From assembly GCF_000340215.1 (NCBI RefSeq), contig NW_006921536.1, forward strand, positions 4,281,664 to 4,345,663: 64,000 nucleotides of DNA, in the 5' to 3' direction. The notes under the pieces are model-generated. The model saw nothing but the letters and a program-made list of their open reading frames with translations, had not been told where the DNA came from and did not search any database. Shown here one piece after another: positions 29,514-40,889 of this stretch (the first letter of the stretch is position 1; each line of letters begins with the position of its first letter). Position numbers and translations under genes: made by a program. The stretch is from Pseudocercospora fijiensis CIRAD86. Its lineage: Eukaryota; Ascomycota; Dothideomycetes; Mycosphaerellales; Mycosphaerellaceae.

Positions 29514-30135
29514 AGCGTGCCGATGAATGTTGCAGTGTATGAAGCTCTTCAGCCTATGGTGAGGATGGATGCGATAGTGTCGTGAGAGGAAGATGGTTAT
29601 AGATGTCGAAGTCGTTGAGACAAAGCGATGCGTTACAAGTGTTCGAAAAGTGAAGATACATCTCCAGGCCCCAATATGCACGAGCAAGGCCTGTAGCCAA
29701 TCAAGTGAAGCATACAATATGCATCACATGCTTCATTGGAAGTCAGGCCAAAGTGAGGCAGATGCCGTGATCATGGTGCGCGTCTGGGGGGTATCTTAAT
29801 GCATTTTACGTGCGGTGTTCCCAGCTAAGGAGTCGTCAGCACTCTGGCCAGCCTTCACTACATGTATCTCGGCAGACTTCAAGACTTGCTGCCATATGAG
29901 TGCTTCTTGTCAGGCGCTCTATTTCAGAGCACCGGAAGAGCTCACCATGCAGGACCCGTGATGACCTGTTGCCATCTCAAACCTAGAGTGGGAGCGGAAG
30001 ATAAAGTAGACAATGCCTCACGTCTTTTCCGATATTCTGCATCAGAGACATCAATAGAGCTCACTATATCAATTCCGTCACCCCTGCGAGGCATACAAAT
30101 TTCACTTCTGGGGCTTGCTGCAGTCGACCGTTACA
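29514..30135. other. Intergenic between paralog B and SEC15
   Basis: 622 bp, holding the upstream region of paralog B and the 3' flank of SEC15. No gene or repeat recognised. Confidence 0.5.
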
Positions 30136-32796
30136 TTACGAGCGGTCTCTCTTCGTGAATTGCCCAAAACGGTCTCGGAAATCTCCGAAATGCGGCATGC
30201 TCGGCTTCTTGCTCAGCTCTTGGAAGTCTGGCATAAGCGAGTGGCGCTTGCCAGGTGCAGGCTCTGCCGGACCTGTAAACACCTTTTCGAGCAGCTCCGC
30301 GCCTTTGATCTTGTCGACCTTTGCGAATCTTTGCTGTGATTTGGAGGAGTCAAAGAACTCTTCGCCCTTGCCATCGGCAGCGAGAACCATGAGATCCACA
30401 GTCTGCCTAAGACCTGTCAAGCTCTCCAGCAGTACTGATGCCTTTGGCAGAGCTTCGACAAATTCAACGAGATCCATGACGTCCAGCCTGTATGCAGTGA
30501 CCGCTTGTGGGGATATCCTTCGGACGTTGGGGTCCAAAGGCAAAGAGAGCAGCGAGTTGCTGATGTGGTTCAAAGCTTCGAAGTATATCAGCTCCTTGAT
30601 CTGCTCTGGTAGACCCAAGAGTACCGAGCTCATGATGTTGGACAGGTATCGAGTAAGCTCTTGGATGTATGGGCTTGCTGCATCGGGAACATATGTGCTT
30701 GTCCAGGCATACTCCGCGGTCTCGATGAGATCGTCAATCTTGCTGTTTACCAATTCGAAAATACGTTTCTCTGCCCGCTTCTTGGCTGAGTTGAATTGGC
30801 TGGTCGCTTGAAGCTTGATCGGTCCTGCAGCGCTACTGCTTGATCGTGCTTCCACGAGCAAATCTTCCAAATCCTTGCAGGCTTGCTCGAAATGGTCTAA
30901 GTTTGTGAGGATTTGCACAATCTGGCCAGGATACTGTGACGACAGACGCTCTACCAGACTACGGCAGACCTTGTCGACAAGTAGCTCGTCCAGACTTTCT
31001 TTCAGCGTCTTGTCGATTACTGTCGTATGCTTGAAGTGATCGTCGGAGAACAGATAGATTTGGTTGAGGAAGTTTCGAATATCGATGCAGACCAGCGGAT
31101 ACATCTGACTGAAGGGCAGAACGCATGGATAAGTCATTTCCTCGACATTCTCCTGCTCCGGTGGCGGCGTGTACCAAGACACTGAAATGACCTTGGTGTA
31201 CTCATCTGCATTGTTGATTGGCATCGGCATGTAGTCATCAGTGCTGACAATCTGCGTACCCGGATTAGCATTGCACAACATATTGAGGCAGCTTCCAGGA
31301 ATACCTCTTGGAAGTCATCGCTGAACCGTTTCTTCAGCAGCGAACTATACTTGTCGAATAAAGTCAGAAGCAGGCTGTCCAGGCTGTTGACAGGATAGCC
31401 CCAACTGTCCATAGTCTGGATGAATAGCGCAAGAACGCCTTTCAGCTTCAGAAGCTTGTCATCGTTATCCACATTGTGGAGTGCACTGCTGATGAGCGAG
31501 ATTGCAGACTGACACATGCTGTCCCAGAGCTCGTCGACATCGCTCTGCGAACGGAAGTTATCGGTCTTCTGCATGGTCGCCTTCTCCACGATCGCGAACC
31601 CCGCCATGCCCTCAAGTAAGCCGCTCAGACTGCTGTTCTCCTCGTCAAGTAAGTTGATCGTCTGAGGTATCAGCAGATCTTTCTGCCGTCGCCGTGTGGC
31701 AGCGTAGTCCGCTCGGAACTTTTCTGTCTCGCCTAAAGCGTCATGAATATGCAGACACTCAAAAAGCGGCGAGAAGTCGACCTGTACTTCTTCGTTATTG
31801 AGCACATCGAATTCTTCACTCTCATCGGCAACCAGTTCAACAGCCGAATTCAGCTTGAAGCCACCCAGGTAGTCGTCCGCTTCCGCTCGTTCCTTCTGCC
31901 GCGCTCTCCGCATCTCTGTGTGATAGAAGGCGACTTCGCCCAAGAACTGCGACGTTTCCCGAATGCGATACAACCAGGTGTGCAGATCTTGGGTGACTGC
32001 ATCAGCAATGAGACGCTGCGTAGCGGGTACCGAGCGCTCTATCATCTCTGCAATCTTGTACCTTGTAACTTCGCGGAGGTGGACATTCTGCAGCTCATCG
32101 AGGGCCCGCAGAGCTGCGTAGTGGTTCTTCTTCCCCAGAAGATCGTGGACCTGGTTTGCGAGCCGCAGGACTTCGAGGCAGTCCTGCAAAGCTTGGGTGG
32201 CATCGTCAATATTCTGTCGCACTCCTCGCGAATCGACCAGTGCCTTCTTCTGCTCCGCAAGCTTCTCCGTGCTGGCTTCGATGCTCCGACTGAGTTCCAT
32301 GATCTCGGACGTCAGGTTGACGGTCTCCTCACGCACCGACTGTAGCTGGTTCACACTGGTAATAAACTCGTGGTGATTTGAATTGCAGATGGATTCAATC
32401 TGCGATTCGCGATCGGCCGAGACATGATTGAGAGCGTGTATGAGGGGTGTGACTTGGGTCTGGGTCTCGGCATTCTTGAGCAGAGGTATGAGCTGGTCGA
32501 GGTAGTCAGACTGGGAGGAGGAGAGAATGATCTAGGTGCGCTCGGTCAGCATGGATCGTGGTTTCCAGGTTTGACTTGTCGACATGCTGCTTCTTCTCTC
32601 CATAGCTCATTGCCACTTGGCCGAGGGCCTTTCGGCTTCTGCGGCGGACCTCTCGTCTCACGCATGGCCTCGGCTCATCTCGACTGTGTACAAGATGGAA
32701 AGACAAGAAGGCACGAGAGGATGAAGGCGTTGGACGCACCTGCTGCACAGCCCCGGTGAGGTCATCGTACTGATCGCCCGCAATTAGGCCCGGCAT
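30136..32796 (-). CDS. SEC15: Exocyst complex subunit Sec15 (EXOC6)
   Basis: Three exons, 32796-32740, 32531-31305 and 31251-30136, with introns of 208 bp (GTGCGT...ACCTAG, branch CTGAC) and 53 bp (GTATTC...ACGCAG), give 799 residues, normal for fungal Sec15. Exon 1 encodes MPGLIAGDQYDDLTGAVQQ and joins cleanly to IILSSSQSDYLDQLIPLLK. Then come a coiled-coil N-terminal part (SIEASTEKLAEQKKALVDSR), LEVLRLANQVHDLL, DFSPLFECLHIHDALG and LWDSMCQSAISLISSALH. The C-terminal helical rods follow, with FPCVLPFSQMYP-like and DIRNFLNQIYLFSDDHF motifs and RAEKRIFELVNSKIDDLIE. Sec15 binds the Rab GTPase Sec4 on secretory vesicles and Sec10 in the complex, tethering vesicles at growth sites. Confidence 0.96.
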
Positions 32797-32950
32797 CCTC
32801 ACTTTCGATTGCCAAAAGCGGAAACTTGTGCCACGCTCAAGCTCACTCGTCAAAACAAACACCTCTCGTGCAGTGCTCCTGACTTCTACCACTCAGTCCT
32901 CAACAACAACTTTGTTTCGACAGCGAGAATGCTTCCACGGATTTCAGGAG

Positions 32951-33367
32951 ATGATCGCGTTAACTGCGAATGATCTACCACTGTTTGGACTGGATGGCAA
33001 GTTCCTTGCAAGGCCTGGTATGGATCGCCTCTCGATACGAGAGGAGTTGCGCCGCAAAGCCGCACGCCTTATGCTGAGGATTGACCTGGCCAGGTTCCCG
33101 TTGGAGCTCGCGGGCCTCGATGTGTATGGTCAGCGCTTGAGATCTGAGGATGCGCCGGCGGGCCTCGATGCGTATGATCAGCGCGCTCGATTTGAAGATG
33201 CGCCGGCGGACGAAGATTCAATACTTGCGCGCCCCTGCGCTCGCAGAACACTGTCCAGCGCTTGTGGGTTGGAGTATTCTGCGGGAAAACAATGGTCTAC
33301 GCGCAGGTCAGGTCTATTCGGATGCTTGGTCGATGCTATGCACGTCAGTCAATGTCCACGGCAATAG
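32951..33367 (+). CDS. Doubtful small ORF containing a 16-residue repeat
   Basis: 138 codons from ATG 32951. The two adjacent 16-residue units GLDVYGQRLRSEDAPA and GLDAYDQRARFEDAPA keep the frame through the 48 bp duplication, and the first 45 residues (MIALTANDLPLFGLDGKF) look protein-like. The C-terminal third does not. No family recognised; it could equally be non-coding. Confidence 0.22.
   Translation: MIALTANDLPLFGLDGKFLARPGMDRLSIREELRRKAARLMLRIDLARFPLELAGLDVYGQRLRSEDAPAGLDAYDQRARFEDAPADEDSILARPCARRTLSSACGLEYSAGKQWSTRRSGLFGCLVDAMHVSQCPRQ
33110..33205 (+). repeat. 48 bp direct tandem duplication
   Basis: Two adjacent copies, 33110-33157 and 33158-33205, differing at a handful of positions. 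Both begin GCGGGCCTCGAT and end GATGCGCCG. Confidence 0.88.
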
Positions 33368-34254
33368 GAGCTCACTGCCGATATTTACTTGCGGCAGGCA
33401 GCAACAATGAGCGCGGACCAACACACGCCTCAAGCTTTCCAAGCCCGTGGTAAGTGATTGATTATCCTAAGTTTTGCGGCGACGAAGATGCAGGTACGGC
33501 AATGCGTGTTGGCAGTGGCCACCTTCGCGCTCCTGCATGTGAGGTCCAAAGCGCGGAGCTGGCCTTGGCAGCCCGACTGCTGCTTCCCAGCCGCCTCCCG
33601 ATTCATCCCGAGCGGCTTCTGCATCGGAAGGCTCGACGCACGGACATTAAACTAAGCTTCCCGCTGTGGGGCGCATCTTCAGACCCCTGCAAGGCTTTCT
33701 ATCAAAATGCTTGGGGGCGAGCACGTGACAATGGAATGATGAACGAGGACGAATATTTGTGCTGACGGAGACGTGCAAGAGAGTCACCGTAGGATGTACA
33801 AGTGCAAATCGGCACTCGCACAGTGTTTCGCACGGCTATTTCAGCGTGCAGAGACATGGCACGCACTGTGGGAGCGCACAAGTGTCTATGCTGGACGACA
33901 GAGTGTGGTTCCCAGCTGCACACCTTGCGAGAACTCGCGTGGCATCGGCATCAGCATCAGCGACGGCGTTATGCCCTCCCAACATGACCAACAGCAGCTA
34001 CAGAGCCCAGCAAGGCTCCCATGGCTGCTCCACATCGTCCTCTTCCTCACGATGGGCATATATCGCTATGTCGGCCAGCCCCTCACGATGCATCCGCCTG
34101 CCAATCTGGTTGCTCGGATACTCACTCTGGTAATGGACAAGCAGTACCTTTGCGAGGCCTGCCATTGGCCGAGGGGGCCCACTGCCGCTTCCCTTTTCTT
34201 CACCAGGAAGGCGCCAGTGCCCCTCGCTCAGTCATCCCCTCAGTGACGGAGCTT

Positions 34255-34300
34255 CAAAATTCCTCCCTCCTTCTCTCTCTTCTTCCTCTTCCCCCACACG
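34255..34300 (+). promoter_or_regulatory. Pyrimidine-rich tract upstream of the Mei2-like gene
   Basis: A run of almost only C and T (CCTCCCTCCTTCTCTCTCTT...) about 240-280 bp before ATG 34537. CT-rich tracts of this sort are common just upstream of transcription starts in filamentous fungi. Exact start not determined. Confidence 0.45.
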
Positions 34301-34536
34301 CACACAGACATTTGGTCGATTGCAGAGACAGTACACGCAGCCCACAATCTCCATTCTTTGCAGTCATTCCTGGCACCCCAGCACATTGCTTCACATACAT
34401 TACTTGCCCTTGATCCTTCACCATCGCTGCCCTTGGCCCTTGGCTGCTTCCTTGCTTCCTTACGATACCCACGCGCGAGCGAGTCCTTCGCGCGCCGTCA
34501 TCCAGCGCAAGACCAGGAGCCAGCAGATCAGCAATC

Positions 34537-37220
34537 ATGTCTGCCTCGACCCCAACTCCAGCCGCTCGCAAGGGCGCAGCGACCAAGAACGACACCGCAC
34601 GCATGAACGGCGGCGTTCCAGTCGACTCGTCCAGGTGAGAGACACGTGTCCACGCGATTTTGACTCCAGCACACTGACAGCGTCACAGCAAGCCAATCGT
34701 CAACGGCAACTCCCACGAGACCAAGCCAGGTTGGAGCGGACCGGCTGCAGTCAACGGTAGCAGCGCTGCCCCGTTCGGCGGCAACGGCGAGGTGTCACCC
34801 ACCGCGCGCCTCAATATGAGATTGTCGGGCCAGGCCACCCGCTTCGAACCAACTGCCAAGCCATCTCCGATCAACTTCCTCAACCGTGGAAGCACTGAGG
34901 ACGACGCCGATAAGCCCACCATCGTCGACGGCTCGAACACGAAGCCGATGAGCGAGAAGGCTCGTGGCAAAATGGCCGCTGCGCTCCCACCAGCTCCCAT
35001 TGGCACACACAATGGCACCCCCAGCCCGTCTATCCCTCCGGTCACCTTTACCACCGACACCGGCCCACAGGTCGAGTGGAAGGGTGGCCATTACATTCGA
35101 ATCGCCAACATCGCTAAGGACACGTACGCTGACTGCTCGAATGTGCTGTTCAACGAGGTACGCCCTTTCTCGTATCGCACAAGTCGCAAAGCTAACAAGT
35201 GGACAGATGCACTGGAACACCAAGGTCACCGGCCAGAAGAGCTCTGGCGCGAGCAACAGCAAGCATCTCACAGTCTACATGCGCTTTGACCACGTCAACG
35301 ACGCCGAGCAGGCTGAGAACGACGTATCCATGGTCAACCAAGAGTGGGTCGTCAAGCACGTCTCCCAGACCGAGTATGCCGCTGCCCAAGGCACTGGTTC
35401 TCGTACCGAGACCTCATTCTTCGACGGCCAGCTTGTGTTCGTTGCCGTCTTCACTGGTAACCTCAATGAGATCCAGACTTCTGGCGTGGCCAAGACGGTC
35501 AAGACTCTGGCTGAGCACTTCGGCGAGGTCCTCGCATTCTCAGAGGCCATTCACACCACCTCCACTGAGTGGCACTTCCGTGTCGAGTACACTCAGATCT
35601 CTGCCGCTCGCAAGGCGCTCCACGAGATGAGCCGCGCCAGCAGCTACTGCTTCGAGGTAAGTTCTTCGCAGTCGGCGACATGCTGCAGCTGCTGACATCT
35701 CTCAGGATTGGTCTGTGACAGCGAGAAAGCTGCCAGAGCCACACACCGTCGGCACTGGACCACTCAATGGTGGCTTCACCGCGCTCACTCTAACCCCAAG
35801 CAAGCATGCCGATGGCACAACCACCAGCCCGACAGGCCGCACTGCTTGGGGCCTTGACGCCGAGGGCAAGCGCGTAGCCAAGCCGGCGGCGCTCAGCGTT
35901 CCGAAGATTAGCAATCCGGCTGAGCCTGTGGGTGCCGCTGCTGTCGTGCCAGTCCGCGACTATCGCATGGACTCGTCGCCACTGCCAGGCCCTTCTCGAT
36001 TCTTTGGCTCCATTGACGGCAACATGGACCGCAGCGCCTCTTGGTCGGGTGGTGAGACTACTCGCTCACGTCGCAACGGTGGCATCGGCGAGGAGAATGA
36101 GCCGCAAATGGTCAATCTCAATCGCATTCGTGATGGCGTTGATGTTCGCACCACCATCATGCTGCGCAATCTGCCGAACGCCTGGACCTACCTCGACGTC
36201 AAGGAGTGCCTTGACACCACTTCGGCAGGCAAGTACGACTTCTCCTACCTGCGCATCGACTTCCAGTACAATACCAATGTCGGTTACGCATTCGTCAACT
36301 TCACTGACCCAGAGTCAATCATCGACTTTGTGAACAAGTTTGTCAACAAGGAGTGGCAGCCAGGATACCACCCGCGAAAGATCGCACAGGTGTCGTACGC
36401 CACAGTCCAAGGCATTGACTGCCTGATCGAGAAGTTCCGCAACTCCGCCATCATGGCAGAGTTCTGCGACTACCGCCCAAAGCTGTGGTATGTGCCAGCG
36501 GACGTCACCATCGGCGATTGCACACCAGATGCTGTCGGCCAAGAGCGTGCCTTTCCCCCGCCAAACAACTTCAGTAAGCAGCAGCGGAGTCTTGACAATG
36601 CCGGTACCATTGGTCTGTACCAGCCTCGCAACCGCAACGCCAATGCCAATGGCGAGCGCACCCGCCGCTCCAACTATGACCGCGGCACAACCCATCAGCT
36701 GCAAGAGGATGCCGCTTACCAGCATGGTCCAATGTCGCCATACAATGACAACTACGCCTTCAATGCACCACGCGCTCCCATCGGCGCTCCACCGCAATTC
36801 ATCGCTCCGCCAATGATGCCGTACGGCTATCCACCAATGCCTGCAGGCTACTACCCTGGCTATCCAGTCCAGTACGGCCAGAACGAAGGCTTCGATCCCT
36901 TTGCATACGGCGCATTCCCTGGCCATGGCGGCTACCCTGGTGCCTACGGTCAGATGGCACACTACAATCCGGCTGCACGCCTGCGCACCATCTCTCGCGG
37001 TCGCCTTGGCGGTCGGCCGACAAACGTCACCATCGCTGAGCATGGCTACTCAGACGTCGACCGCAATGCCCGCCTCGCCGCCAACGGCTACGTCCCACGC
37101 AGCATCTCTGCTGCTGGCGAGTCGGGTGAGTACTTCGAGGGTCAAGCTCATGGCTCTGCCGACGGCAATGTCTCTCCAGGCAATGCAGGCGCCTCTCGCT
37201 TGGGCACCGAGCACTCTTAG
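34537..37220 (+). CDS. Mei2-like RNA-binding protein (C-terminal RRM_2 domain)
   Basis: Four exons, 34537-34634, 34689-35157, 35207-35656 and 35706-37220, with introns of 54, 49 and 49 bp, give 843 residues. A disordered N-terminus is followed by a first, divergent RNA-recognition-like region (EWKGGHYIRIANIAKDTYAD) and a second (QLVFVAVFTGNLNEIQTSG). The diagnostic Mei2-type RRM lies at about 488-585: TTIMLRNLPNAWTYLDVKEC, DFQYNTNVGYAFVNF, then FVNKEWQPGYHPRKIAQVSY and IEKFRNSAIMAEFCDY. The C-terminus is rich in Pro, Gly, Tyr and Asn. S. pombe Mei2 switches cells to meiosis by binding meiRNA. In filamentous ascomycetes these proteins are presumed post-transcriptional regulators of development. 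The three internal introns all fall before the Mei2-type RRM. Confidence 0.92.
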
Positions 37221-37842
37221 ATTGGGTGACACACTCTCTGGCTGTTCGAGTGGTCTACTACAACACATTGAGCTTGATTCACGGCTTGGTGTTGAGTAGC
37301 TTCGAGTGCTGGATGTCCTCTTGCGTGTGACTCAGGTGAGAAGTCAGGATGGTGCTTTGACAGCCATTCTGGATGGTATTGGCTTCGACGACGGCGCATC
37401 TGCGACTCCATCAGAGCCTGCTTCTGTTTTTGCTTTTCGGTGATTCTCCATCGCTCGGACGCGGGTCCTCATGGGCTCAATGGTCATGGCGTAGATTAGA
37501 GTAACAGCAGTAATCATAATGGTGTATTGCGTGCATCTTCCTGTATCCTTGAGCTTCAGTCATGGCGTCAATTGCGCACGTGAATTGTCTTTCATGGCAA
37601 GAGAGCATATTAAGATGCAGAGGGGGAGTTGTCGATTAAGGAGACAAGAATATGCTCAAAGGTGTCAATGTGATGGTCGCTATCGACGCCGCCCCTTGCC
37701 AAACCCTCTTTCGGCCACCTCGGCTTCCAGAGCTTCCGCCCAAATCCTACCAAGCCTCCCAAACATCTTTCGAGCCTCGTCTCCCTGAAGCAAAATCACA
37801 CGATGCCTTGAAGCCTTCAACGATACGTGGGTCTCCCAGTCA
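37221..37842. other. Intergenic between Mei2-like gene and GPI7
   Basis: 622 bp: 3' flank of the Mei2-like gene and upstream region of GPI7. No gene, RNA or repeat recognised. Confidence 0.5.
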
Positions 37843-40800
37843 ATGATTCGCACAAGTAGAAGAAGCATGATGCTTCCCCGCCGGTCTCGTACAGCGTGCC
37901 TTGTGCTTGCGAACATCCTCCTCCCGATCGCCGTCCTGGTCTTCGCATCTGGATTCTTCCCATACAAGCCTGTCTTGCCTGGCCTGGCCGCCTTTGAAGA
38001 GCACGGAGAGCAAGGTCTTATATCTCATGGTAGCGACTCTAAATTTGACAAAGTCATATTCATGGTTGTCGATGCGCTGAGGAGCGACTTCGTGTTTGGT
38101 GGAGGGAGTGGCATGGAATTCACGCAAAGGTGAGGAGAAACATACGGTATACATGAGGGCTAGCAGTGCTGATTGCTGATTGCCGGGTCTTACAGTCTGA
38201 TTCGAGACGATGCAGCGATTCCATTTACTGCGCATGCCACACCTCCTACGGTCACAATGCCACGAGTCAAAGCGCTCACCACAGGCTCCGTACCGAGCTT
38301 TCTAGACCTGATCTTGAACTTCGCAGAGAGCGATACAAGTTCTTCCCTCGCGGCGCAAGATACGTGGTTGAGTCAGATCAAGGCTCGAGGCGGGAACATT
38401 GTGTTCTTGGGAGATGATACTTGGCTAAAGCTGTTTCCTGCTTCTGCTGAGGGGGTGCCTTTCTTTCAAAGAGCAGATGGCACAAGCAGTTTCTTCGTTT
38501 CGGTCAGTAGAACTGGCCCTGGTGAGGTATTGATGAACCAGATAGTTGACGTATGCAAAAGGATTTCACAGAAGTTGACAATAATGTTACGCGACATGTT
38601 CCTGAAGAGCTTGCACGGTCTGATTGGGATGCGTTGATCATGCACTACCTGGGACTTGACCATATTGGGCACAAGACTGGTCCGAGTGGTCCGAATATGT
38701 TGCCTAAACAGAAGGAGATGGATGGGATCGTGAAAATGATCTACACCGCAATGGAAGAGGAGCTTCATCATCAGAATACCCTGCTTGTACTCGCTGGCGA
38801 TCATGGCATGAACAACGGAGGGAACCATGGTGGTTCTGGACCAGGTGAGACCGAACCTGCGTTGGTCTTCGTAAGCCCAAAGTTCAAGAGCATAGATCGC
38901 AAGAAGAGAACGCAGTACTGGGCTCCAACTCATCCTAAGGACGGCACGGAGTTCGAGTATTTCACAAAAGTGGAGCAGAGCGATCTGGTACCTACACTGG
39001 CTGGTCTCATGGGTCTACCGATCTCTCGAAACAGCGTGGGAGTGAGCATACCGGAAATGAACATTCTCTGGAGCATGGATGAGACCGTCGCACATTTGAA
39101 GAGAAATGCGAATCAGATCTCGCAGATTGTCAAAGCGACCTACGGAGAAGAGAGCTGGGCCAAGACGGTCAATAAATACCGTGTCGTGATCGAAAGAAGT
39201 AGCGAGGGCTGCGATGCTCTTTCTTCCGATCAAGAGAGGCTGGCCTGTCTTTGGGCGACTTTCGAATTGAGAACGAAGAACATGGAGGGCCCATACCAAG
39301 AGAGTCAGGCAAGAACATCAATTCTCAAGTTCTTGCTTGAAGCACAGGATGTGCTAAGCGGGACGGCAAGCTCGTACAATATCCCAAGAATGATCGTTGG
39401 AATGATGCTCTCAGCTGCAATCCTCGGCCTTACTCTGTGCTCTTTTCAGACACTCTGGCCTGTCAGTACTCCCGGCATCTTCCTTGGACTGATCAGCCTT
39501 TTCTACGGCGTCATGATGTTTGCCTCGAGCTATGTGGAAGAGGAGCAACAGTTTTGGTACTGGGTCACACCCGCCTGGATCATCACACTCGTATTCGTTC
39601 GTCTTCCCAAAACCTCTGCATCATCTGAGATAATACGCCTTGGTCTTGCAGTCTTTACTCTGCTCGCCGTTCATCGTCTGAGTGTGCGCTGGAATCAGAC
39701 TGGTCAGAAGCATGCTGGAGCGCCGGACATTGTGCACACATTCTTCACAGAGCATCATATTCTGATGTGGATGCTCATCCTGGCAACTTATGTCTACAAC
39801 GGCTGGAGTCTGGCTACCAGAGCCCTTGCAGGTCTTGTTGCTCCCGAGATCGCAGCAATATTCTCCGCCGCCCTCGTATTGCCAGCTGTGGTCTTCAAGC
39901 TTACCTTCACACAAGCCGATGCACCAGAACTTGTTAAAGACCTGGCTCTGGGTATTCGAAGCTTCGTTCAGCCGTTCGATCTTGTCCTCCAAGCAAGAAT
40001 TGTATTCAGCGGTCTTGCAGTCACCACGATTCTGGTGTCTATCTTATCCTTCATGAGCGCAAGGCAAAGTCAGAAAGACGCCATCACATTGGTTGGTGTT
40101 CTACCAAGCCTAGCAGAAAGAGTACACATCCTCCTCACCCTCTTCCTCATAACGCAGACACGAGCTCCGAACGTCCCTCTTTTCCTCGGTTTAGAACTCC
40201 AGAGAGAAGCCCTCGCCTTCATCTTCGCAGCCACAACAACAACGCAAAAATCTCTCACCAACCCTCGACTTTCAACCACCACTGTCCAAAACCCTTCAAT
40301 CACATCAATTGCCACATCAACTCTCCTCCTTTCGCATACCACATACTTCGCCTTCGGCGGCAGCAACTCCATCTCTTCCATCGACCTAAGCAACGCTTAC
40401 AACGGCGTTGCAGACTACAACATCCTCGCCGTCGGCACTCTCCTCTTCGCGAGTAACTGGGCTGGCGCGATTTGGTGGGTCAGCGCCGCGAATCTGCTCA
40501 TGTGCAACGGCAGCAAGAAATCTTCTTCCCTCTTCGCTGCACGAGAGAAGAAAATCCAACCCAAAGATCGCAGGAACTGGATCGACGCTGAGCGAAAGAA
40601 GCTCCACGATGAGGCTTTGGCTGCTACAATGGGATCTTCGAAACCTACATCGGATACAGCTTCTTCTTCTTCGAGTGTTTGGCTAAGTTATGTGGCTCAT
40701 ATTACGGCTTTCGAGGCCGCGGCGTTGCTGGCTGTTATGGCTGCTTGTACGGCTTTGAGGACGCACTTGTTTATTTGGACGGTTTTTAGTCCGAAGTTTC

Positions 40801-40889
40801 TTTATGCTATGGCTTGGAGTGTTGGATGGCATGGCATTGTGAATATTGGAGTGGGGAGTGGGTTGAGGGGTTTGAGTGCGATTGCGTAG
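37843..40889 (+). CDS. GPI7: GPI ethanolamine phosphate transferase 2
   Basis: Exons 37843-38129, 38196-38502 and 38562-40889, with introns of 66 bp (GTGAGG...CTTACAG) and 59 bp (GTCAGT...CAAAAG), give 973 residues. An N-terminal signal anchor (ACLVLANILLPIAVLVFASGF) leads into the lumenal phosphodiesterase-fold domain. This has VIFMVVDALRSDFVFG (Asp77), DALIMHYLGLDHIGHKTG (Asp231, His232, His235) and LLVLAGDHGMNNGGNHGG (about 277-280), the metal-binding sites of alkaline-phosphatase-like enzymes. The C-terminal half has about ten membrane segments. The enzyme adds ethanolamine phosphate to the second mannose of GPI precursors in the ER. GHKTGP and the overall order fit GPI7/LAS21 better than GPI13 or MCD4. 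ATG 37867 is an alternative start. It is close to the usual length, slightly long. Confidence 0.94.

Larger units (their letters stand above)
32797..34536. other. Intergenic with small tandem duplication and promoter of the Mei2-like gene
   Basis: 1.7 kb between divergent genes. It contains a doubtful frame (32951-33367), a 48 bp tandem duplication inside it, several non-coding-looking frames and a pyrimidine-rich tract before the Mei2-like start. Confidence 0.5.

Noticed and set aside
33759..34246. Overlapping plus-strand frames upstream of the Mei2-like gene
   Set aside because: Three overlapping frames of similar length, rich in Ser, His and Cys, and they end in the pyrimidine-rich promoter tract.
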